Origin: Cinnamomum chago
Lineage: Eukaryota; Streptophyta; Magnoliopsida; Laurales; Lauraceae
DNA: 64,000 nt
Assembly: GCA_038049695.1 (NCBI GenBank)
Contig: CP142457.1
Coordinates: forward strand, 60,880,501-60,944,500
Reading direction: 5' to 3'
Part shown: positions 11,150 through 21,929 of the stretch, piece after piece
How positions within the stretch are numbered: position 1 is the stretch's first letter
Layout of the letters: each line of letters opens with the position of its first letter
Position numbers and translations under genes: made by a program
The notes under the pieces: model-generated
What the model saw: only the letters and a program-made list of their open reading frames with translations
Databases searched by the model: none
Told to the model about the DNA's origin: nothing

Positions 11150-11820
11150 GGGTCCTCCTTCAGATCCACGGATTGGATGAATCATCTGGTGGCCCACCTG
11201 AGTTTCGGCATCAATGCAAGAAACTGAATGACAAAAACAATGACTGAAACTTAAAAAAAAAAAAAACAAATTCCCAATTCTGGATCCACAGATCGGATGG
11301 GTCATCGGGTGGCCCACCTAGTCCCGGTATCAGCGCTAGAAACTGAATGACCCAAACAATGACTGAAACTAAAAAAGAAAAAAAAATCTCGCTTCTTAAC
11401 TGCTTCCTAAAATAAATACTCTCCCTTTTTCTTATCACACGTTGGATGGTGGGCCAAACAGAGCCAACCTTGCACGGGTCCACCACTTATTGGATCATCC
11501 ATGGATCCTCATTCGAATCCACGGATCGGATGGGTCATCGGGTGGCCCACCTGGGTCCCAGTATCAACGCAAGAAATTAAATGGCCAAAACAATGACTGA
11601 AACTTATAAAAAAAAAAAACAAACGAAAACAAATTCCCAATTCTCGATCTACAGATCAGATGGGTCATCGGGTGACCCACCTGGGTCCCGGTATAAATGC
11701 AAGAAATTGAATGGTCCAAACAATGACTGAAACTTTTAAAAAAAATCCCGCTTCTTAACTGTTTCCTAAAACAAATATTCTCCCTTTCTTTTATCAGATG
11801 TTGGATGGTGGGCCAAACAT
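11150..11820. repeat. Higher-order tandem repeat (two 350-bp blocks, four 120-bp units)
   Basis: The unit gatccacggatcggatgggt...ggtggcccacct...aacaatgactgaaact followed by a poly-A run begins near 11163, 11281, 11518 and 11647. Units come in pairs, and each pair is followed by the same spacer (cgcttcttaactg...ggatggtgggccaaaca). A flanking segment (gagactaaatttgtgcaa) occurs on both sides, at about 11038 and 11851. No gene is present. Confidence 0.8.
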
Positions 11821-11999
11821 GTAAAGCTTGTGTAGTTGTGTGAGATTTAGAGACTAAATTTGTGCAATGAGAGGATTTTGGGATATAGATGTAAATTGTT
11901 TCCATTTTCCATCGCCGATTGTTTCATTATTAGGTGCAGCACATTTTCTGTGGGAAAGATAAAAATGCACTTCCAAGTCTATTGATAAGGCTTATAGCT

Positions 12000-13740
12000 C
12001 CAATTAAAAATAATTATCATTATTGTGTCAAAGCAAAGCGGCGCCTCATTGACTTGGGATCGGCCGTGCAGGACTTGCATAGGAGAGCTTAAAGATTTTC
12101 TCCACAAATATATGAAATAAAAATAAAAATAAACTGGGTTTTCAATAGCCATTAAATTAATATATAGCCATAAACTTTAAATCCCTTACATCAAGAGGGT
12201 TGAGATAATCTGATGATGCTGAAATTTTCACTCAATCAAGACAATTCCATTTCCTATCCTACTAATTGGCAGCCATTTAGGCAGAACCAACCCATCACAC
12301 CGTTCGCAAACACTTTATGTCCTAAATTAATGTTTATTTTTTATTATTTTAGTGACCTAGAGGAGAGACTATGAACTCCTCTGAATAAACCCAAAATCCT
12401 AGCTAACCTTAATGTTTATTCTAATTTCTATGAGCCCATTTGGTTCATGAATTATTTGAATGGAGCTGTCCGAAGCCAAAATTGGATGATTCTATTCTAT
12501 TATATTTATCTCCAACTCTTTGGTCGACAAAATGGACTTCCAGGGAGATTTGATTGCAATTTAAATCATCACTTGATGTCAAACTGAGTCAGTCAGGTGA
12601 CATCTAGGAAAATTACCCTTGGCTATTCAGAATTTAGGAATCCCATCACCACCAGGAAAATTGGCAACCATTAATCGTTCAACATTTCACGCAAACGTGT
12701 GCGTCACGCGACCGTTACCAAATAATAGAATTCAATCTTACTAGCATGAAGCCCCCTATGCATCGTATGTATTAAGTCATCAATAATATATTAAAATTAA
12801 TATCCCTTTAATATAAATCTATGTATAACAAACTAATTAAAAAATTTAAATCAACCAAAAATTATGAAAATCAAAACTTTCGTCACTTCATCCACGCCAG
12901 CATACACGTTTCGACTTAAAAACAAATGATTCTTATGCATTTATGCTCATTTTGAATTCTATATAAAAACATTGAAAATGGCCTTAATTTATAGAATCGG
13001 AATTCATCCCTTTAAATTGGGTTACATCCACACAAATGGGCTCGTGAGAAATTTTATTGAAAAGGCACATATTTAGCCCAAGCGACATGTTTTATTGAAA
13101 ATGCATATATTATGTGATTTTGAAAGGACACATCTAGAAATGGGCCCTAAGAAGCCTCTGATGTAGCTTCTTCCAATGCCAGAATTGAGGTTTTTTTGAA
13201 GTTTTTTTTTTAACCAACATTCAGATTTAAAGAGAAAGAATTCCTCTCACTGACGGAAATTATGTAGGGCCTACCATGGCTTTAAATTTGAGGGCCTGGA
13301 TTTGCCAAGCTAGAATGTGGAAAAGAACAAAGGAAATTTTTTTACCTTAAATTGACATGCGATTTCATTTCATTCTACTCATCCCTACAAATAAAAAAGC
13401 CAAGAAAAAAAAAATTCTTCTACTTACATGCTTCCAAACCTACATAAAGGCTCCCCTTGAATTTCACGGGTCCCGCCATGATAATGGCACTAATCCCAAG
13501 TAAGGAGTAAATCGTCCCTTCGGTATAGATATAAAAAAATTAAAGCAAGTTACCTTTAAATAAAAAAAAATCATAGTATTAAAAGGGATGGACTCGAACA
13601 TATCCTGACCAACGGATCTAATAGAAGCATCAACATGATCTTTCTAAAAAAAAAAAAATTGAATGAAAAGTCATGACAATGGACTTTAAAATCGACCCAA
13701 ATGTGGACCAGACAGTCATGCAAACTATTTTTGTGACATT
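12000..13740. repeat. Segmental duplication, copy i (pairs with 23115-24840)
   Basis: Long collinear similarity to 23115-24840 begins near gtgtcaaagcaaagcggcgcctc. It runs through tcaagacaattccatttcct and the flattened AT-rich middle, and ends near aaaatcgaccca. Small indels are scattered, so the copies are old. Each copy carries both ends of a decayed OMT gene. Confidence 0.85.
12026..13650 (-). pseudogene. Decayed OMT with about 1.4-kb intron
   Basis: Near 13555-13650 the minus strand reads RSVGQDMFESIP, the exon 1 end motif (GGDMFESIP in the intact genes). A donor-like AAAG-GTAACTTGC lies near 13551. Near 12026-12095 lies a short piece of exon 2 (QVNEAPLCFD in the longer copy at 23140). 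Between them is a 1.4-kb stretch that would be intron, far longer than the 140 bp of the intact copies. The HDWSD motif is missing and frames are broken. Confidence 0.55.
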
Positions 13741-13748
13741 AATTAACT

Positions 13749-14590
13749 TTTTTTTAATGTTAACTTTCATTGAACAAACTTAATTGTATATGAGGGAAAT
13801 ACGGAAAAGCCAAGAAGGAAAAAAAAAAAAGAGAAACAGAAACTAACACAACCAAGAATAAACTCACAACCACAAGAGCCAAAGAGAGAAAGAAATGAGC
13901 AATAACATCCGTAGCAACAGTAAACATTAAAGGAAGACCACCTCCCTCCACTTCCTCAAAATGATATCAATAGAAATCACATGAAATTGATGAAGGAACG
14001 ACACCCATGAAGTGATGATGAATTTGATCTTGTACGCAAGATCTTCAGCAGAGACACTGGAGTCCTCAAAGCATCGAAAATTACTCTCCTTCCAAACGAT
14101 CCATAAAAGTGCCAGGAAGGCAGTTCTCCACATAATTCTTCCTTTGATTGATCACACCTTGAATAACCATGCATCAAACAATCAACAGATGGATCTCGGA
14201 AGGACCCAGCTACAATGAAACCAGCTTAGAACTTCAAACAAAAGCCCTTGTGCTACTTTACAATTCATTAAGAGATGATCAATAGATTTCTCGTCTACTA
14301 AGCACATGGGACACGCATTGACTATGATTTTTCTACGCCGGCGCAGGTTATCCATAGTCAAAATACCACCTTGCAATGTCAACCAATTGAACACCATGAC
14401 CCTTGGCGGAATCTTCAACTTCCACAAACTATACAAAGGGTTTATTGTAGAATGACCCCCTAACATAGCCGCGAAGAAAGAAGATACCGAAAAGATCCCT
14501 TCTTCAGAGGCTGTCCAAATCCTACAATCTTCCAAATTTTGATTAATGGAGACTTGGCTAAGAATGTCACAGATATTATTTAACTTTCTA
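13749..14590 (-). mobile_element. L1-type LINE 3' end, decayed (zf-RVT region)
   Basis: On the minus strand the frame at 14535-14182 reads KLKIPPRVMVFNWLTLQGG, then CPMCLVDEKSIDHLLMNC. This is the zinc-binding zf-RVT domain after the LINE reverse transcriptase. It continues in shifted frames (FLALLWIVWKESNFRCF) to about 13930. A 3' untranslated part ends in eight A residues (minus strand) at about 13749. The upstream RT and endonuclease are absent, so it is 5'-truncated and inactive. Confidence 0.8.
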
Positions 14591-14689
14591 TCATGAAATT
14601 TGAAAAAAGTAACTCACAAAGACTAATATGTTAAAGCCATTGAATTTAAAGTAAGTTTTCCAATAATAATAAAAAAAATCAGTGTAATA

Positions 14690-14740
14690 AAAATATAGAG
14701 TCAAACATATTCCAACCAACGAATCTAATAGAAATATCAG
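14690..14740 (-). pseudogene. OMT exon 1 end fragment
   Basis: The text gagtcaaacatattccaacc aligns with gactcaaacatgtctccacc, the GGDMFES codons of OMT. The following words (gaatctaatagaa, caaatctttctac) match the neighbouring relics at 13600 and 24740. It is a short duplicate of the same decayed lineage. Confidence 0.4.
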
Positions 14741-14904
14741 CCAAATCTTTCTACTAAAACTACAAAAAATACATTTAATATAAAAGACAGGCCAGAGGAC
14801 CATTTCGTTCTCAAAGATAAGGACACACGAAGATAGACTTTTATGTTCAGTTTGACATCTCTTAAATTTACCTCTTATTGACTTATAATGGTTTCAAACC
14901 GCTT

Positions 14905-15865
14905 TTAGAGTGTTTGGTATTGCTTTTCACATGTCTTTCTCAATTGGAGAATAGACATAAAGTGTCTTTTCCAAAAACCAACAAAGTTGATGAGATTTGA
15001 AGTAGGCATCCCACGTTGAAGCGGATAGACATCATCGGCTACAGTGCACTTGACGGTATCACTGGGCAGTCCGATTTCTCCTCTTTTTTTTTAATTTTTG
15101 GGCCCTCAAGCTTCATCCAAACCGTTGGATAGATTTATAAGATCGAACACGGCTATGGGTCAAATTTTCAACTGTTGGATGTTCATATATTTTGAGATAT
15201 TTGTAATAAGCCCTAGAAGTTTAGATCACCGTTTCTAACTTTTGTGGGCCCCACACTCAAGATCTGAACCGTTCATCCTATTTGAAAGGATAAACACGGC
15301 TACTACCCCAAATTTTGTTGACTAATTCTTTTTGGATCACAAGAAATTAGCAAAAAACTATAGACCGTTGATTATAGATGCTTACCTGACAAAGCTTTGG
15401 ACACTGTTCATACTGTCCCATTTTTTTTGTTTTTTCTTCAATTGTGAGATCCTAGTTTACAATCTGAACCGTAAAAAGCTCTTAAGAAGACTAAAAATGG
15501 CTACCACACAAATTTTCAACCGTTGATCCTTCACCAATCTCTAAATATTAGCAAACAAATGTGAACTACTTGATGTTAGTTTCTATTTATTTTGGGCCCC
15601 TATATCAAGATCCACACCATTGATCCTCTTTGAAAGGCTAAACATGGCCGGGGGGTTGAATTTCAGCTCCTAATTCTTTGTAGATCTCGAGCTATTTGCA
15701 AAAAACCTATCAACCATTGATTTAAAAAAGTCTATTTTAATCAGATTTTTTGTCTTACCAAACACACTTTTTTTATAGCATCTATTTCAATTAGGGCTAT
15801 TTGAAATAGATCTGTTTGGCGCAGATCAGTTTCATATAGATAAGATTTGCCAAACAAGGCCTTAC
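14905..15865. mobile_element. MITE-like element with four tandem modules
   Basis: Ends with gtttggtattg (left) and atttgccaaac (right) are loosely inverted. Inside, modules at about 15100, 15240, 15445 and 15595 each contain gggcccc-type words, a ctgaaccgtt-type word, aacacggcta and tttcaacngttgatc. No protein is encoded. The modules resemble those in the MITEs at 10156 and 19055. Boundaries are approximate. Confidence 0.4.
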
Positions 15866-16032
15866 TCTATCAATAAAAGAGTCAAGAGTCTGAATCTAGG
15901 GAGGAAAAATCAAAGTGTGGTCAGAAGTTGATCATTAATGGTCTCCCACGTCGCCGTGGATGGCCTGACATATATTTGAACACGAGCTGTAACGCGACGC
16001 GACCAATGCTGAGTCGTCCACCCATGGGTACG

Positions 16033-16337
16033 GACGTATATTTGGTAATTTTACTTATCAAGTCAAAGCGAAGTTAAGCGAAGTAAAATCATATTAAACA
16101 TCAAATCAAAAGTATTTTTCTATTAAAATTCCTTCCGTTTTTTCAAAACAAAGTAAAAAAACAACTAATTTTATTCACTAAAAATAAAAACTCTATTTCT
16201 TTGTATAAAAAATAAAAAATATTCAATCTCAAATAACTAAAAATAAAATACCATCATAACCAACTGATATTTTATTTTCTCTTTTTATTTCACTTCATTC
16301 CACTTTATTTTAAAAATAAATTACCAAACGGCCCTAA
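16033..16337. mobile_element. MITE, TTTGGTAATTTTACTT family
   Basis: The ends (tatttggtaattttactt and ataaattaccaaacggccct) are inverted copies. The interior (caagtcaaagcgaagttaag, ttcacttcattccactttat) matches the two outer halves of the MITE at 37798-38618. It lacks the nested insertion seen there. No coding content. Confidence 0.7.
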
Positions 16338-17339
16338 GGACACACTCATCCGATCCCCATTCTGACCACGCTGGCCAATTTAACTATCAGGGCAGAGAAT
16401 AGGCATATAAATGCAGCTGAAGTACAGCTGATTGTGGGCCGGGCTTGGGTTAATCCCAGGTTGGCCTGGCCCATGAGCAGCACTTCTGCCCACCTATTAG
16501 TAGATCACAAATATGTAAACCACTTATCCTAAGCCCTCAATTAAGCCCACACTTTCCCTATGAGATTTTACTCTGAGCTCCCCATAATGCTATAAAATTA
16601 TGGGCCTGTTTGGCTTGATGGAAATGGAAGGAAATTACTCCCAAATATGTGCTCACTCTCTAATAAAATGTAAATAAATTACTCAGAACGGTAGAAAGGT
16701 ACATCTCCTAATATTAAAAATTACAAGTAAAAAAGTCAAAAGAAGAAATGAAATTGGAGGCAACTTTTCTTAGTAAGGGAGATTTTCACATGTACCTTCC
16801 TATACCTTTTCCATCGAAAAAGTAGGGCTACATGTGGTCAACAATGTCGGACCCAGTGCAAAGTTTTTTTTTTAAGCTCTGCCATTTATTTACCTCACCA
16901 AATATAAAGTCCTGGATGCCGTAAAAAGGCCTTGAAATCTAGGCACAGCCCACCCACCCAAATTGAGACAGTGGTGCTATGTGGACCGAATGGGGACCGA
17001 ATTCTGGCCCGGTCCCCCATGAGCACCACTCCCTGGACAGGAGGAAAGTTGTTTATTTGTTTTCTATATCTGTTGAAGGATCCCAATGAAATTGAACTCT
17101 TGTATTGGGGTTTTTTTTTCTTCTTATTTTTATAGTTTTATTTATTTATTTATCTATTTTGCCAGTTGCCTAGTGGACAGCAAATTGCCCAACTAGGGAT
17201 CAATCTCTGGTTAGCGAGCTTCATATTCACAACAGTAGCCCTATAACGTACGGGATGTTATTTATTTGCTTTGTAAAGCTGTTGTCAATGAAGCTCAGGT
17301 CTTTCACATGGTGAATTTATTTACTTGTTTTCTATAGAC
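16338..17339. other. Gene-poor stretch
   Basis: I see no supported gene. It holds gggccgggcttggg-type GC-rich text near 16440, a gggcctgtttggctt start near 16600 that could be a MITE end without a visible partner, and T-rich runs near 17105. Confidence 0.4.
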
Positions 17340-17515
17340 AAGATCCCTAACTAATGCTACCCCTAACATGGACTAAAAGGACTTCACCCTTTGGAAAACC
17401 CCACCGCACTAATTAACAAGGACTCCCTTCATAATCATACAGCCACTAGCCATTGGGCTCATTGAAAATGTAGCTTTCAAACTCCCATCTCATTAGTTGT
17501 CTTCATCACTTACTC
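17340..17515 (-). pseudogene. OMT exon 1 relic (central part)
   Basis: The plus-strand text ccctttggaaaaccccaccg...attaacaaggactccc...cagccactagccattgg aligns with the intact genes' ccccttggaaaaccccacca...gttgacaaggac...gagtcactagccatgg. It covers the codons for GGGTG, ECGGVFQGVG and NKAMASDS. Substitutions and indels break the frame. Confidence 0.65.
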
Positions 17516-18189
17516 ATCCTCCCCCATAATCACGTACTCTTTTCTTTTCTTTTTTTTTTTATAATTTTTGTAACAGAAGGGTCAACCGTCAATGCATAAT
17601 AACAGCCACAGGTGCATGAGACTTTGATTTGTAGACCAAGACCAACCTGTGGCACTATCAGTGTACAATCACACAGAATAAAACGGGGGTTGGTGAGAAA
17701 GTTACTCGTCTCATACAGCCGCCCTGGAATCCAACGCAAGTTTTTGGATTGGTACGTTGTCCAAGTCCAACATTGTTTTTATTCGAGGGCAAGTCCTACA
17801 TTGTTATTTACATACGCTACCGTCATAGAAATAGAAAAACGTGCGTGGGTGGAAGGACACCAGACACCCTAGGTCAGGGTGCCTCATTTCACACGGCTGC
17901 CATGTCATATGCCCTGAGACTTAAGACTTTGATTTGGTAGAGTACGCAATAAACATGAGTTACACTACAACCACGGAGTAAAAACAATCAAAGAGCATCA
18001 AGTGCAGATTTCTTGGCCCTATTTCCTGGAAAGGTCTCTCAATCCTCCTATGCTCACTTCAATTCAAACCTAGCTACCAGTCTGCTGAACTTCACCTGAA
18101 AAATCTCCTCATCTCTAACCATCAAGCTGCATTGCTTACTACCAAAAAAAAAAAAAAAACAACCATCAAGATGCATTTATCAAAGGGAA
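17516..18189. other. No feature seen
   Basis: Two overlapping plus-strand open frames (17612-17940) have no recognisable domain. A run of 17 A residues sits near 18145. I see no gene. Confidence 0.35.
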
Positions 18190-18551
18190 GTCCAAATGAG
18201 CTGACTCATGATCCTTTCATGATCTATAAATTGCTTTTCATGATCTATATTGGTTTAGATTTTTTGTAAAACGATTACTGTGACGATATATATCATGTAG
18301 CATAAAAGAGGAACAATACATGAGAAGAAAGACTTTGTAATCTTTGAACCCAGACATTCTTAAACATTGTGACACTTTTCCATTCATCTTCAGAGTTCTG
18401 CCATTCATATTAGTTCTTAAAAATATTTATGGCCCTTGCCCAAGAACTTTTTTAGAAGATGAATTCCAGGTTGAAGAGAGGAGTTCTATTTGTATGAAGC
18501 TAGAACATCTCAAAGGCCATTGATAAGTTAAACAGGCCTTTCCTCTTAGAA

Positions 18552-18552
<1 letters not shown>

Positions 18553-18609
<57 letters not shown>
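18553..18609. repeat. (AT)n microsatellite
   Basis: About 28 uninterrupted TA dinucleotides. The corresponding place in block C (about 36740) lacks the expansion. Confidence 0.95.
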
Positions 18610-18612
<3 letters not shown>

Positions 18613-19054
18613 GCGCCTGAAATGCTTGGTTCAACCTAATCAAAGAAATTTAATGGTGCTTATATACTGGGCTGGTCCAAGCCCAACCTGGGCACCGCTC
18701 ACTTTGGGCCGGGCATGAGACTTAGCTTTGAATGATGCGGCCAGGCCAAGATTAAAATTTTGTGCCGTTTGTTTTATAGGCTAGGCTTGGACCTGGTATA
18801 GCTCGGATAAGAGCGATAATAAAAAGAGTTGCACCCCTAGCTAGTAGGGGTGTTCATGGGCTGGTCCAGCCCAAGCCCGGCTCAGCCCTCTTTTACGGTT
18901 TTGGTGCAACCTTATCAAAGAATGTATCTTCACGGTTGAAGGATCTGCCTTTTAACACACTCCCTATGGTTTTTTTTTTGGGCACTTCTTGTGGGCTTAG
19001 ATAGGGTGTTATGCTCTTATGCTATTTGTTCATGTTGGTGAAGAAAACTTGAAG

Positions 19055-19729
19055 GGGTCATTTGTTTACTATGAAAGTGATTCACATGTGTACATGTAAA
19101 TGACTCACATGTGGATCAGATTCCACTGTTTGTTACTAGCATAACATTTCACATGTGAATCTATGAATATGTTGTATATTGTTTGATGATATCTCAGCAT
19201 CCAAGCAACATCAATGGTTGCAAATTAGATACATGGCCATGTTTGAGCTCCTGAAGAATATGAACGGTCCTGATTTTATAGATGGGGCCCAGAACATTAA
19301 ACAAATCATAAAAGGCGGACTGGATATGTTAGTTACAATAGATTAATCCAACGACTGTAATTTTATTGATGATATCTCAACCTGCATGCATCATCAACGG
19401 TTGAAAATTGGATACATGGCGGTGCTTGAGCTTCTTAAGAAAATGAATGGTCCGGAGAATTACAAATGAGGCCCAAAAAATAAAAAAGTAATAAAAGGCG
19501 AACTGCTCATAATAGCACTGTAGCACTCCGCCTGGTAACGGTACCGTGTGAAACTCTTTCACACCTCTTGAGGTGTGAAAATCTTAGGCACAAAAATGGC
19601 CAGCTTTCACACCATTTACATATATATTTTAGACATGCGAATCGAAATCACACCAAACAAACATGATTTATGTGCATTCATTACGCATGTGATTTCATTG
19701 CATATGTAAATGAAAAAAACAAACGACCC
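19055..19729. mobile_element. MITE absent from the paralogous block
   Basis: The ends GGGTCATTTGTTT and AAACAAACGACCC are inverted copies. Block C is continuous at this point (gaaaactttaagggtcaaatag near 37190), giving an empty site. The 675-bp interior has two diverged copies of a module (atgatatctca...atcaacggttg...ggggcccag). The exact target-site duplication is unclear. Confidence 0.7.
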
Positions 19730-20316
19730 ATAAGGATCACATAGAAACTCGGGTCTAATTAATATGAACTAGGTAAATTAAGGCCTAAAATAAAAGGTCT
19801 AATTTTCAATTTTTTATTTATAATTAGTATTTTTGGTAAAATTATAAGAAGGGATTTTGATAAATTAGTACTCCTTAAATTTTGTTATTCCAATTTCCCT
19901 CTGTTCTTCCTTTCTTTTCACTGTTGTGAAAATGCGACCCAACGATTATTACTTGTTAAAGGTTTTTGTAAATTCTAAACAAATAGTGCATAACAACTTT
20001 CTTTGGAAGGGTAGATTCCATTTTCCATTGAAATTAGGGTTGAGAACTGGTTGGGTCTATAGTGTATTCAGACATGTACCTGTGGCTGTGGCTGTGCCCA
20101 AAGTTTTTAAATCAAAACCCAAACCTAGAATCAATCGGGACGAAAAGAAAATCAAGATCCAAACACCTATATTCACAAATTGAGTAATAACTACTCCAAT
20201 CTGACAGATTTTCACAGCATAATTAAAGCGGCAATTATTTAAAAAATTGAAACAACTAGGTTCTCAATAGCCGTAAACTTTTTTTTTTTTTTTTTGGGTT
20301 TTTTTGTCCTTAGAGG

Positions 20317-20420
20317 ATTGTTTCCAGCACCAGATAACTGATCATAATAATCATGGATAGAGCTCAATGAGAGATAGCAAACCCAGCACTAATGTTAGCT
20401 TGTATTCACTGAATCCAGAT
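20317..20420 (-). pseudogene. OMT exon 2 relic (3' end only)
   Basis: The text aatcatggatagagctcaat...aaacccagcactaatgttagc matches the stop-codon end of exon 2 in the intact copies (codons for ITPVLGLRSLIELYP). Similarity stops abruptly at ctgaatccag near 20418, where LINE sequence begins. The gene was therefore cut by an insertion or recombination. Confidence 0.75.
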
Positions 20421-20424
20421 AACA

Positions 20425-20600
20425 AAATTAAAAGAATTCTTCCACCATTAATGAACTAAGTCATGGATAGGGATTTTATGAGCCAAAAGCCAAAGTGGGA
20501 TTTAAACCAAATTGCTCTCACATGATTACAGTGGAAAAGGGCATTTTCAATTGACTCTTCCACACAATCATAGATTGGGCAAGAAGCATTATATATATAG
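20425..20600 (-). mobile_element. LINE zf-RVT relic
   Basis: The minus strand reads CPIYDCVEESIENALFHC, then AIWFKSHFGFWLI, a zinc-binding zf-RVT segment of a plant L1-type LINE. It probably belongs to the same element as the RT relic at 21930-22640. Copia and MITE insertions lie between them. Confidence 0.6.
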
Positions 20601-20603
20601 GGA

Positions 20604-20779
20604 AATGTTCAAGTGCATCCATCCCTCACCATAGGGTGGGGGATGCTTCCATAAATGGGGGATTTTAAGTACAAAAGGGGGATTTCAAGTACATAGGGTA
20701 AAGTGCAAAAGGGGGATTCATGTGCCAAAAAGGGAAATGTCCTTCACCCTATGGTGAGGGATGGATGCACTTGAACATT
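20604..20779. mobile_element. Small MITE with 35-bp terminal inverted repeats
   Basis: The left arm 20604-20638 (aatgttcaagtgcatccatc...) is a perfect inverted copy of 20745-20779. The 106-bp middle has repeats of aagtacaaaagggggat. Its right end abuts sequence identical to the start of a nearby Copia LTR, so it probably inserted into or next to an LTR. Confidence 0.8.
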
Positions 20780-20799
20780 ACTGTTGTAAACTAATTATG

Positions 20800-21307
20800 C
20801 CTTCCAACAGCTCACTTCAACTAAGGATGTTTTGTGATTCTGATTGGGCAAGTTGCACAGAAACACGCCGCTCCAGGACTGGTTACATTACTATGCTTGG
20901 CAACTACCCTATTTCTTGGAAAACCAAGAAACAAACCACTGTCTCTCGATCCTCTGTTGAAGCAGAATATCGGGCAATGACTTTTGCGACATGTGAGGTT
21001 ATTTGGCTACGCTATCTCCTACAAGACTTAGGGGTACCTCAAATTCAGCCTACACTCCTTTTTTGTGATAATCAAGCAGCCTTATATATTGCTGCGAATC
21101 CAATTTTCCATGAGCGCACAAAGCATATAGAAATTGACTGCCATTTTGTGCGTGAGAAGATTCAAGATGGACAGTTGCGCACCTCCTACATTCCTTCAGG
21201 TCACCAAATTGCAGATCTTTTTACAAAACCTTTGGGCAAAGATCATTTTCATTCACTTATCAGTAAGTTGGGTGTCCTTGACATACACACACCAACTTAA
21301 GGGGGAG
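20800..21307 (+). pseudogene. Copia RNase H, C-terminal remnant
   Basis: The frame reads [19 protein letters not shown], then [51 protein letters not shown] and LFTKPLG, ending with a stop at 21298-21300. This is the Ty1/Copia RNase H in full order. It is followed by the polypurine tract aagggggag and an LTR. Gag, protease, integrase and RT are missing, so this is a 5'-deleted element. Confidence 0.9.
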
Positions 21308-21530
21308 TGTTAGGAATTTCTTGACTAAGTCCAACATTACTGTTGTAGACTAATCCCACCATTTTAGTTCAGTTAACATAAGACAGGATTAGATCCCCAT
21401 ATTCTGGGATATTTAGTTGCAAATATTGTATATATACAATACTTAATGAAGCAATTGATATAAGCTGTATAGAAGCTTTTTCAAATTTATCATCCCAAGA
21501 TATTTTTCATTATTTTCCATGAAACTAACA
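21308..21530 (+). mobile_element. Copia 3' LTR, 223 bp
   Basis: It starts TGTTAGGAATTTC right after the polypurine tract and ends gaaactaaca, so it has TG...CA ends. A TATA-like tgtatatatacaatac lies about 120 bases in. The 5' LTR is absent except possibly for the short match at about 20775-20794. Confidence 0.8.
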
Positions 21531-21577
21531 CCTAAAAGTGATGCTATAGATTTACATCTAGTTCTACATCCTCCTTC

Positions 21578-21883
21578 TGTTAGCCAAGTGGGTCAAGACC
21601 AAGCGGGTTCATGGTCATTGCTACTTTGGTAATTGTACCGGAACTTTCTTGTTGATTAAAATAGAGTTTCTTAGGGGATAAGAAAGTGAGCATTATATTT
21701 ATGGATGTAATGTGTAATCCATCTAAATTACACAGTGGAGAACCCAAAGCAAAGTTGAGTTTCTTTCCTGTAAAAGTAGATGAGTTTCTCGAACCATATA
21801 AATCTTTGTGTGTGGTTTTCTCTCTCCTGTGTAGTTGATTGATCGTTCGATCACGGTGATTAATGCTTCCGCACAGATGCGCA
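21578..21883 (+). mobile_element. Copia LTR fragment, same family as 36008-36325
   Basis: Shared words in order include gggttcatggtcat, ttggtaatt, accggaactttcttgttga, gataagaaagtgagcattat, gatgtaatgtgtaa, gttgagtttctttcc and gttcgatca...gcttccgcac. It starts TGTTAGCC; the 3' end is eroded. It stands alone, with no internal domain. Confidence 0.7.
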
Positions 21884-21929
21884 TCTAATTTATTGAAGTT
21901 CACAAGTTGTCCTCATAAGTCACAATAAT

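Larger units (their letters stand above)
18190..20420. repeat. OMT 3'-flank duplication block A
   Basis: This block matches block B (28240-29660 plus 31430-31690) and block C (36365-38660). Landmarks shared in order are catgatcctttcatgat, cattcttaaacattgtgaga, acatctcaaaggccattgat, aagaatgtat...cacggttgaagg, ttcactgttgtgaaaatgcg and aactttctttggaagg. It runs into an OMT exon 2 relic, just as block C runs into intact exon 2. A hAT-like MITE remnant (gcacccctag...taggggtgttcatgggc) near 18820-18860 is shared with block C. Confidence 0.8.

Noticed and set aside
11150-11820. CRISPR array
   Set aside because: Units are about 120 bp with poly-A tracts and no unique spacers, and the DNA is from a plant.
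13760-14177. Three separate short minus-strand genes
   Set aside because: They are frameshifted pieces of one LINE C-terminal region followed by its 3' untranslated tail.
19926-20183. 85-codon plus-strand frame repeated at 37453-37656
   Set aside because: Considered as a small gene because it recurs in blocks A and C, but block B (31440-31690) has stops in the same frame. It has no recognisable domain and varies in a simple repeat (gtacctgtgcctgtgcc). Flank duplication explains it.
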